Assembly (NCBI GenBank): GCA_028716265.1
Contig: JAQUQD010000031.1
Location: forward strand, 1-34,083
Origin: Bacteroidales bacterium
Lineage (GTDB): Bacteria; Bacteroidota; Bacteroidia; Bacteroidales; JAGONC01
Length of the DNA: 34,083 bases
Direction of reading: 5' to 3'
Part shown: piece by piece, positions 27,728 through 34,083 of the stretch
How the letters are laid out: each line of letters opens with the position of its first letter
Position numbering within the stretch: the first letter of the stretch is position 1
Translations under genes and position numbers: made by a program
Notes under the pieces: model-generated
What the model was told of the DNA's origin: nothing
The model's input: the letters and a program-made list of their open reading frames with translations, nothing else
Database searches by the model: none

Positions 27728-28156
27728 TTAGTGAATCTCTATCTCCTTCGACACCTTCACCTCTTCACGCCTTTTAGGCAAGCTGACTGTCAGGATACCG
27801 TTCTCGTAATCCGCTTTGATGTGATCGCTATCAACGGATTTGGGAACGATGAAGCTGCGGCTGAACGAACCTTTTTCAAATTCAACCATGGTGTACTGCT
27901 CACTGTTCTCTTTCGTGTTACCGGATTCCACCTCAGCAGAGATCGTCAGAAGATCTTTCTCCAATTGAATGTGGAAATCTTTTTTGGCCATGCCGGGAAC
28001 CGCAAGTTCCAGCTGGAATTTATCTGCCTTTTCAATGATGTTGGTCCGGGGAAGGCATCCGCAGTTGCGATGCTCTACACGGTCGGACTCTCTTTCAAAC
28101 AGGTTGTCGAATATATCGGTGAACCTGGATGTCGGGGAAAAACGAACGATCGTCAT
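27728..28156 (-). CDS. Small heat-shock protein, Hsp20 family
   Basis: An ATP-independent holdase. The alpha-crystallin domain is clear: NIIEKADKFQLELAVPGMAK, then DFHIQLEKDLLTISAEVE, SFSRSFIVPKSVDSDHIKAD, and YENGILTVSLPKR, the conserved A-x-x-x-n-G-v-L segment. Length 142 aa from ATG 28156 is normal. That start has an AGGAGG Shine-Dalgarno 8 nt upstream (28165-28170); the 38 residues added by the track read through the leader and promoter. The leader contains the motif shared with groES. It converges with the PLD-family gene and diverges from the oligopeptidase gene. Confidence 0.95.
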   Translation of the reverse strand: MTIVRFSPTSRFTDIFDNLFERESDRVEHRNCGCLPRTNIIEKADKFQLELAVPGMAKKDFHIQLEKDLLTISAEVESGNTKENSEQYTMVEFEKGSFSRSFIVPKSVDSDHIKADYENGILTVSLPKRREEVKVSKEIEIH

Positions 28157-28250
28157 ATCAATGTCCTCCTGATTGGTTAAGTTAGTTTTTTGTTGATGCT
28201 TCCTTTCGTCAAGGATTATACCAGGAGGAAAAATTGATACTTTTATTACA

Positions 28251-28273
28251 ATTTTATGCCATATTGGCATAAA
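28251..28273 (-). promoter_or_regulatory. Palindromic candidate operator with the groES-shared motif, upstream of hsp20
   Basis: Positions 28253-28273 form a perfect inverted repeat with 9-nt arms TTTATGCCA and TGGCATAAA around TAT. Read on the minus strand, TATGGCATAAAAT (28263 down to 28251) is identical to 12569-12581 before groES, in the same orientation relative to the gene, and ends 94 nt before the hsp20 ATG. A one-mismatch -7 element, TAAAATTG, overlaps it. A tandem pair of ATGACATA (28287-28302) lies just beyond. No function is proven. Confidence 0.5.
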
Positions 28274-28345
28274 TTATTGAATAATAATGACATAATGACA
28301 TATTTTTATCATTTATTTCCTTCCTTTCGGCATATTTCTATTGAA

Positions 28346-28353
28346 TATCTTTG
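28346..28353 (+). promoter_or_regulatory. TAnnTTTG promoter element for the oligopeptidase gene
   Basis: TATCTTTG is a full -7 match 24 nt before ATG 28378. A TTTC at 28325-28328 could be a weak -33. The track's start at 28351 lies within the element. Confidence 0.55.
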
Positions 28354-28377
28354 CTTTTCAATTTTAAATCAGAAGCG

Positions 28378-30507
28378 ATGAAACAACGGTTCGTTCTTTT
28401 CATCCTTGTACCTGCTGTTTGGCTGATCAGCCTGTCCATTTTTTCAGGATGTGTTAAAAATCAGAAAGCTATGCCCAAACCACCTGTTGCCATTAAGATA
28501 GAGAAAAAGCTGGTCATGCACGGCCATGAACGCATGGATCCCTACTACTGGATGAACCAGCGCGACGATCAGAAGGTGATCGGTTACCTGGAAACCGAAA
28601 ATGCTTATACAGATGCTATGATGGCTCATACGAAAGACCTGCAGAAGCTGCTTTACGATGAGATGCTCTCCCGCATCAGGCAGGATGACGAGTCGGTGCC
28701 TTATAAAAAGGATGGTTACTATTACTATTATCGCTATGAACAGGGAAAAGAATACCCCATTCATTGCCGCAGGAAGGACAGGCTGGAGGATCCCGAGGAG
28801 ATCCTTTTGAATGTCAATGAAATGGCGGAGGGGCATGAATTCTTCAGCCTGGGCTCATACGACATCAGCACCAATAACCAGCTTATAGCGTATTCGGTGG
28901 ATACAGTCAGCCGAAGGCTGTATTCCATTCACATAAAAGACCTGGCCACAGGAGAAGTGTTCCCTGAGACCATTGCCAATACCTCCGGTTCGGTGGCGTG
29001 GGCCAACGACAACAGGACACTGTTCTACGTGGCCAGGGACGAGGTGACCCTGCTTCCCTGCAAGGTGTACAGGCATCTGCTGGGGACAGATCCCGCAGAA
29101 GATGTGCTAGTCTATGAAGAAAAGGATCCCACCTTCAGCACCTCCTGCTTCAAGACAAAATCAAAACGGTTCATCATGATCGGCCTGTTCAGCAGCATCA
29201 CCACCGAGTACCGTTTCCTTGAGGCAGACGATCCTTCCGGAGCGATAAGGGTACTGACACCGCGCGAACGCGGACTGGAATACTATGCTGACCATTTTGC
29301 CGGTCATTTTTATATCAGGACCAACCCCGGAGCAAAGAACTTCATGTTGATGAAAGCGCCCATTGGTGATCCCGCCAGAGAGAACTGGGAGGAGGTCATC
29401 CCACACCGTAAAGACGTATTACTGGAGGAGTTTGAAGTGTTTGACCGGTACCTCGTCCTGAGCGAGAAAAAGGACGGACTGACCCAGCTCCGGATCATGG
29501 ACTGGGAACAGAAAGCCGGTCATTACATCCCTTTCGGGGAAGAAACCTACAGTGCATGGCTTTCGGTCAATCCCGATTTTAGCAGTGAGTGGCTGCGGTT
29601 TGGCTACACTTCACTCACCACTCCCGTTTCCACGTACGACTATAACATGGCCAACTACGAGAAGATACTGCTCAAAAGGGATCCGGTGCTTGGTGATTTC
29701 GATCCTTCCTGTTATGAGGCCAGACGGCTCTATGCCTCCGCTCCGGATGGAGCTTCCGTACCCATTTCGCTTGTATACCGGAAAGGTATTCAGCTTGACG
29801 GAAAGAATCCGGCCTGGATCACTGGCTACGGTTCCTATGGCAGCAGCTATGATCCAAATTTCAGCTCCGTGCGCCTGAGCCTGCTCGACAGGGGATTTGT
29901 CTATGCCATTGCCCATATCCGCGGCGGGGAGGAGATGGGATATGATTGGTACGAACAGGGGAAGATGCTGAACAAGAAGAATACTTTCACTGACTTTATC
30001 GCCTGCGTCGAACGCCTGATCGCATTGAATTATACGGATCCTGATCACATCATCATCAACGGAGGCAGTGCCGGCGGATTACTGATGGGTGCCGTGGTGA
30101 ACATGCGGCCCGATCTCTTCCGGGGGGTCATCGCGGAAGTTCCGTTTGTCGACGTGGTGACGACCATGCTTGACGAAAGCATTCCGCTGACGACAGGAGA
30201 ATACGATGAATGGGGCAATCCCAGTGAGAAAGCATATTATGATTATATGCTGTCCTACTCCCCGTACGACAATGTGGAAGCAAAGGACTATCCTGCCATG
30301 CTGGTGACCGCGGGTTACCACGATTCCCAGGTGCAGTACTGGGAGCCGGCAAAGTGGGTGGCCAGATTACGGGATAGGAAGACCGATGACAATCTGCTGC
30401 TCTTCAAGATCAACATGGATTATGGTCATGGCGGCGCATCGGGCCGTTTCAAGCGGTTTGAGGAGATTGCGCTGGAATATGCCTTTGCCCTTGAGGTGCT
30501 GAAGTGA
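28378..30507 (+). CDS. Oligopeptidase B-like S9 serine peptidase, lipoprotein
   Basis: A prolyl-oligopeptidase-family enzyme most like oligopeptidase B (PtrB), which cleaves short peptides after basic residues. An N-terminal beta-propeller is preceded by the typical DPYYWMNQRDDQKVIGYLET. The C-terminal alpha/beta-hydrolase domain carries the nucleophile in GGSAGG (Ser564), an Asp at 649 (GYHDSQV) and a His at 684 (YGHGGASG). From ATG 28378 the protein has a signal with lipobox IFSGC (Cys about 25), so it is probably a lipoprotein outside the cytoplasm, whereas E. coli PtrB is cytoplasmic. Length 709 aa. It converges with the outer-membrane barrel gene with only 9 nt between stops and no visible terminator. 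Confidence 0.92.
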   Translation: MKQRFVLFILVPAVWLISLSIFSGCVKNQKAMPKPPVAIKIEKKLVMHGHERMDPYYWMNQRDDQKVIGYLETENAYTDAMMAHTKDLQKLLYDEMLSRIRQDDESVPYKKDGYYYYYRYEQGKEYPIHCRRKDRLEDPEEILLNVNEMAEGHEFFSLGSYDISTNNQLIAYSVDTVSRRLYSIHIKDLATGEVFPETIANTSGSVAWANDNRTLFYVARDEVTLLPCKVYRHLLGTDPAEDVLVYEEKDPTFSTSCFKTKSKRFIMIGLFSSITTEYRFLEADDPSGAIRVLTPRERGLEYYADHFAGHFYIRTNPGAKNFMLMKAPIGDPARENWEEVIPHRKDVLLEEFEVFDRYLVLSEKKDGLTQLRIMDWEQKAGHYIPFGEETYSAWLSVNPDFSSEWLRFGYTSLTTPVSTYDYNMANYEKILLKRDPVLGDFDPSCYEARRLYASAPDGASVPISLVYRKGIQLDGKNPAWITGYGSYGSSYDPNFSSVRLSLLDRGFVYAIAHIRGGEEMGYDWYEQGKMLNKKNTFTDFIACVERLIALNYTDPDHIIINGGSAGGLLMGAVVNMRPDLFRGVIAEVPFVDVVTTMLDESIPLTTGEYDEWGNPSEKAYYDYMLSYSPYDNVEAKDYPAMLVTAGYHDSQVQYWEPAKWVARLRDRKTDDNLLLFKINMDYGHGGASGRFKRFEEIALEYAFALEVLK

Positions 30508-30516
30508 TCCCTGTTC

Positions 30517-31761
30517 CTAGAAGGTCTCGTTCATCCCAAACCAGAATCCCTGGGCGCCGTATTTGCCCCAGGCATAGTCAAGGGTGATGCACGCCTTTGA
30601 TTTTTTGACGACCATCACCCGAAGCCCGATCCCATAACCTGGATCCACATAATCGAACAGGTCGATGTCAGCGTCACGGTTCGTGGCTGTCGTCGCATTG
30701 ACGAAAGCCACACCGCCGAGCAGATCGGGGTACTTTTTGATGACGGGGATGGGGAACCGGTATTCGGTCTCGATATAGAAGAGGTCCTCTCCACGGAAAC
30801 GTCCCTGTGTATAGGCGCGCCCTGACTTCCCGAACTGGTCCCAGCCCACTGCAGGAAGGTCCATATAGGGAACATGGCCTGTGGTCATAAAATTCCCGTA
30901 GGTCCATATGCCGATCAGATGACGCGGGCGCTTTCTGGATAGATTAAAGTAATCGCGGTATTCGAGCCACAGGAGGGTGGAGTTGGTCGAGCTGCCCAAA
31001 AATTCCGGATTCAGCCGCCAGGAGATGAACGCGTAACGGCCGTTGGTCGGGAAAACCGGGTTATCCCTACTGTCGAACAGAGCATTCAGGGAAATGCCCG
31101 ACAGGAAATACCTCTCAGGATCAAATCCGTTTGTAACGCTGTAGATATAATGGCTGGTGATGACCGGTGGGTTCGTATCCAGATCCAGCAGGTTATCCTT
31201 AATGTTATAATGATAGTCGAGGTGATACCCAAGCCCGATAAAGAAACGGCTGTCGCCGATCTTTTTCATTACTGTTTCATGAAAACGGATAAGGTCAAAT
31301 TCCATCATCTGTGAATCAGGGATCGCCTTTGAGAAAATATCATCTGCATATTCAATGCCTGTGCCTACCGGTTTGGCCGACTGGGGCCCGGTTCCAAGGC
31401 CGTAGGTGGGGGCGGAGGAGAAAAAGACCCGCCAGTCGCCTTTCAGGATCCAGCTGTCGTTCTTGAGAACAATGTTGGATTTGATCAGGTTGATGGATTG
31501 TTTTTTTGTGGTGTAGATGATCGATGCCATGGATTCCGAAAGGTGGGTGGATTCAGCAGGGCCCATATACCAGGTGACGGAAGCGGCAACTCCGTACAGC
31601 AATCCGCTGGTGGGATTGGAGGCAATGGCCGGGAGGATCATCGGGTAGACCTTCTTTTCTTTACCAGGTTTTTTCCCGTTTTGAACGGAAGTCGTATCAG
31701 ATTGGGAATAAATAAGTTGGGAAAAAAATAGCAGAAAAATGAGCAGTAAAAATCTTTTCAT
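30517..31761 (-). CDS. BamA/TamA-like outer-membrane barrel protein
   Basis: A signal peptide (MKRFLLLIFLLFFSQLIYSQ) precedes a bacterial surface antigen-type 16-strand barrel. Supporting signs are the alternating strands (SGLLYGVAASVTWYM, FFIGLGYHLDYHYN), the DSRDNPVFPTNGRYAFISWR segment typical of the Omp85 barrel, the FRGEDLFYIETEYRFPI strand with its conserved arginine, and the terminal phenylalanine. The POTRA domains of true BamA are missing: at 414 aa it is essentially a barrel alone, so the role in assembly or secretion is open. Its ATG overlaps the lnt stop by 4 nt, so it is translationally coupled to lnt. Confidence 0.85.
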   Translation of the reverse strand: MKRFLLLIFLLFFSQLIYSQSDTTSVQNGKKPGKEKKVYPMILPAIASNPTSGLLYGVAASVTWYMGPAESTHLSESMASIIYTTKKQSINLIKSNIVLKNDSWILKGDWRVFFSSAPTYGLGTGPQSAKPVGTGIEYADDIFSKAIPDSQMMEFDLIRFHETVMKKIGDSRFFIGLGYHLDYHYNIKDNLLDLDTNPPVITSHYIYSVTNGFDPERYFLSGISLNALFDSRDNPVFPTNGRYAFISWRLNPEFLGSSTNSTLLWLEYRDYFNLSRKRPRHLIGIWTYGNFMTTGHVPYMDLPAVGWDQFGKSGRAYTQGRFRGEDLFYIETEYRFPIPVIKKYPDLLGGVAFVNATTATNRDADIDLFDYVDPGYGIGLRVMVVKKSKACITLDYAWGKYGAQGFWFGMNETF

Positions 31762-33398
31762 GGCAATGCCTTTTTAATTTTCGCCGTCCGCTTCATCATC
31801 AAAACGGAGATGGTGATCAGCAGCAGCAGTGCACCTGTAAAAGCTGCGATACGTGCAATGTAATCTCCATAGCGCACATAGAATGTGATCCTGTCGTTTG
31901 CGTTGATTGTCTGCCGGATCGCTGTCTCTACCCAGTAGGGGGTTGTCTGCTGAACATCTCCCCGCTGGTTGATGAAAGCGGATATCCCTGTGTTGGCCGA
32001 CCTGGCGATGGATCTTCGCGTTTCGATGGCTCTCATCGAAGAAAAGGTGAGATGCTGGCGGTGTCCGGGAGTGTTCCCCCACCAGCCGTCATTGGTGATC
32101 ACAAAGATCAGGTTGGCGCCTGCGCGGACATACTTCGATACAAACTCTCCATATGCCGATTCATAACAGATCACCGGTGCCACTTTGAGGTTTTTCAGTG
32201 GGATGTGATAGGGTCTTCTCTCCTTATCGGTGCCTAGGCTGCCAACAGTTCCCCCCAGGTTAATGGCAAGCCCTTCCATGAAGCGAAGGTATTTCGCATA
32301 GGGCATGATCTCCACTCCGGGAGTCAGCTTCGACTTATGATACAGCTGGTAGCTTTTGTCCGGTTCTATCAGGATGGCTGTATTATAGGCATCGTAGAAC
32401 TTGTCGGATTCCCCGAATCGCCGGGCCGTATGTGTGAGCGGCTCTCCCGGTTGGAACATCCTGTAGGTGGAGGCCCCAACCACCAGGTAGCGTTCCGGGT
32501 GTTGATCCATGTATTCGGCCAGGTACCGGTAGCTTTTTGAACGAGTGAACTCGCTTTCAAACAGAGGATGTTCCTGCAGGGCGGATTCGGGGCAAACCAC
32601 GAAATCAGTGGCGCTGTCGGCGATGTTGTCCGAAAGGGCCAGGGTACGCCTCAGCACGGAATCCACGCTCAGTCCGTACTGCTCGGAATAGGGATCCAGG
32701 TTGGGCTGGGCAATGACCACATCCACGGGATCAGGCCTCTCCTGATAACGGTGGTAGATGATCGTGGAAACCACCATAGGTGCTGCGATCCAGAAAATAA
32801 CGAAGATGGTTTTGGCCAGGGCCGGAAGCCGGAATTTCCTGGTAGCGTATAACTCTTTCAGGATCAAAAAAATAAGAATATTGGCAACAAGGATCCATAA
32901 CGTACCGCCAAAGATCCCGGTGAACTCGTACCATTGGATCCATCTGGGAAAGGCGGCAAAACTGTTGCCCAGATGCAGCCACGGCCATGAGATCTCCCAG
33001 TGGTTGTGAATAGTTTCAAAGGTGATCCAGTAAACGATCAGGCCCAGGTAGCCGGGAAGGGTATTCGAAAAAGCTCTCCGGGTCATGTGAAACAGGAGGA
33101 AGATCAGTGCCATGAAAAAGGAGTTCAGCCCGATGGCAAGGACAGCTCCTACCCCCGTCGAATTATATATCCACCACGTGGTGAGAAGGTTCCAGATGAT
33201 AAATCCCGGCCAGGCGGTAATGACCAGGGTACCATTGTGGTATTCTCCCTTACCCTGTCTCTGTAAAATGTGATCTTCCACCCACAGCAGGGGGACGAAT
33301 CCGATCATCATCAGAAGGGGAAATCCACGGGCAGGCCATGCAAGGCTCAGGAGAATCCCTGAGAGGACTGAGATCAGGGCTAACTGGTACTTTTTCAT
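31758..33398 (-). CDS. lnt: Apolipoprotein N-acyltransferase
   Basis: Lnt adds the third acyl chain to lipoproteins in the inner membrane. An N-terminal membrane portion of several helices (about residues 1-215) is followed by a nitrilase-like periplasmic domain and a last membrane helix (about 515-535). The catalytic triad is visible: Glu271 in VVCPESA, Lys355 in YHKSKLTPGVE, and Cys411 in VICYESAYGE. NDGWWGNTPGHRQH is also conserved. Length 546 aa. The gene lies 26 nt after hflX and overlaps the barrel gene by 4 nt. It is a natural partner for the lipoproteins (GldK, LptE, Ig-like protein, oligopeptidase) predicted in this window. Confidence 0.95.
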   Translation of the reverse strand: MKKYQLALISVLSGILLSLAWPARGFPLLMMIGFVPLLWVEDHILQRQGKGEYHNGTLVITAWPGFIIWNLLTTWWIYNSTGVGAVLAIGLNSFFMALIFLLFHMTRRAFSNTLPGYLGLIVYWITFETIHNHWEISWPWLHLGNSFAAFPRWIQWYEFTGIFGGTLWILVANILIFLILKELYATRKFRLPALAKTIFVIFWIAAPMVVSTIIYHRYQERPDPVDVVIAQPNLDPYSEQYGLSVDSVLRRTLALSDNIADSATDFVVCPESALQEHPLFESEFTRSKSYRYLAEYMDQHPERYLVVGASTYRMFQPGEPLTHTARRFGESDKFYDAYNTAILIEPDKSYQLYHKSKLTPGVEIMPYAKYLRFMEGLAINLGGTVGSLGTDKERRPYHIPLKNLKVAPVICYESAYGEFVSKYVRAGANLIFVITNDGWWGNTPGHRQHLTFSSMRAIETRRSIARSANTGISAFINQRGDVQQTTPYWVETAIRQTINANDRITFYVRYGDYIARIAAFTGALLLLITISVLMMKRTAKIKKALP

Positions 33399-33424
33399 TC
33401 AAAACGACGGTAAGTCCGGCTAAT

Positions 33425-34083
33425 TTAAAAAAGAAAATGGTTGTAGGGGTATCGGAGGATGTGTATTTTTTTGACTTCCTCATACAACATGGCCCTCAGC
33501 TCATCGATGTTGTGACGTGCAGTAGCGGAAATGAAGACACAGGGGACGTTGTTTTTAGCCATCCATGAATTTTTCAGCTCTTCCAGGGTATAGTTTTCAG
33601 CGGAAACGGGTGAAAGATCGTCCGGATCCTTTTCCGTATAGGTATAGATATCTGTTTTATTAAAAACGATGATGGCGGGTTTATCTGCTGCCTGTATCTC
33701 GGTCAGTGTTTGTTTGACGACGTTCATCTGTTCTTCGAAATCCGGATGGGAGATATCCACCACATGAAGCAGAAGGTCGGCTTCCCTGACTTCGTCAAGG
33801 GTTGATTTGAACGATTCGATCAGGTCGTGAGGCAGCTTACGGATAAATCCCACGGTATCGCTGACCAGGAAGGGAAGATTATGGATGACGACCTTTCTGA
33901 CGGTGGTGTCAAGGGTGGCGAACAGTTTATTTTCCGCAAAGATGCTCGACTTGCTGATCAGGTTCATCAGGGTGGACTTGCCCACGTTGGTATACCCGAC
34001 AAGTGCCACCCTGACCAGGCTTTCACGGCTTTTACGCTGGGTGACCTTCTGTTTATCGATTCGGGTCAGTTTTTCTTTCAGCA
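33425..34083 (-). CDS. hflX: GTPase HflX (3' part)
   Basis: HflX is a ribosome-associated GTPase that splits stalled or stressed ribosomes. The frame is open past the track's GTG (34009) to the right window edge; the extra codons read LKEKLTRIDKQKVTQRKSRE, the HflX helix before the G domain. G1 is VGYTNVGKSTLMN, G2 the TVRK segment (LDTTVRKV), G3 DTVGFIRKLPHDLIESFKST, G4 FNKTD, and G5 the ISATA segment. The N-terminal HflX domain lies outside the window. It starts a probable hflX-lnt-barrel operon. Confidence 0.93.
   Translation of the reverse strand, partial: LKEKLTRIDKQKVTQRKSRESLVRVALVGYTNVGKSTLMNLISKSSIFAENKLFATLDTTVRKVVIHNLPFLVSDTVGFIRKLPHDLIESFKSTLDEVREADLLLHVVDISHPDFEEQMNVVKQTLTEIQAADKPAIIVFNKTDIYTYTEKDPDDLSPVSAENYTLEELKNSWMAKNNVPCVFISATARHNIDELRAMLYEEVKKIHILRYPYNHFLF

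Noticed and set aside
28287-28302. Tandem ATGACATA pair as a regulator site
   Set aside because: Only two short AT-rich copies in a single place; noted beside the hsp20 palindrome but not called separately.

Overview
The window looks like chromosomal DNA of a Bacteroidota (Bacteroidetes) bacterium, probably an environmental member near Bacteroidales. It carries the type IX secretion / gliding cluster gldK-gldL-gldM-gldN. Ten transcription starts show the Bacteroidota -7 element TAnnTTTG, usually 17-48 nt before the chosen start codon. One predicted exopeptidase ends in a type IX sorting domain. Genus-level placement is not possible from the sequence alone.

Layout. 1-4617 (+): end of gldK, then gldL, gldM and gldN, closed by a strong terminator. 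4839-9490 (+): recG and pheT, each with its own promoter. 9600-12494 (+): an apparent operon of a receiver-less sigma-54 activator, the LPS-assembly lipoprotein lptE, a TPR-like protein and secG, closed by a 17-bp hairpin. 12651-14599 (+): groES-groEL plus terminator. 14689-17745 (+): a DUF4468-like secreted protein, type 2 IPP isomerase (fni), a decayed HMG-CoA reductase gene, and a secreted beta-barrel-like protein. 17822-19822 (+): adenine deaminase and a small ArsR-type regulator. 19843-23585: an Ig-like lipoprotein (-) divergent from an M1 metallopeptidase (+). 23681-26494: gpmA (+) convergent with the overlapping yicC-gmk-nadD operon (-). 26597-28156: a phospholipase D-family protein (+) convergent with hsp20 (-), separated by a repeat-derived hairpin. 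28378-30507 (+): an oligopeptidase B-like lipoprotein. 30517-34083 (-): hflX (partial), lnt and a BamA-like outer-membrane barrel, in one transcription unit.

How the genes connect. Much of the window serves the cell envelope: the GldLM motor and GldKN ring, LptE, SecG, Lnt, outer-membrane proteins, lipoproteins and a type IX cargo candidate. The rest is housekeeping (RecG, PheT, GroESL, GpmA, NadD, Gmk, HflX). I see no phage, transposase, CRISPR array, tRNA or rRNA. I found no clearly new multigene system. The two observations I consider most worth following are (i) a 13-nt sequence shared, in the same orientation, upstream of groES and hsp20, the units for which I find no TAnnTTTG promoter, and (ii) a class II HMG-CoA reductase pseudogene directly behind fni, suggesting erosion of a mevalonate pathway operon.

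Many starts in the supplied ORF track are too far upstream; the entries below give corrected starts and reasons.
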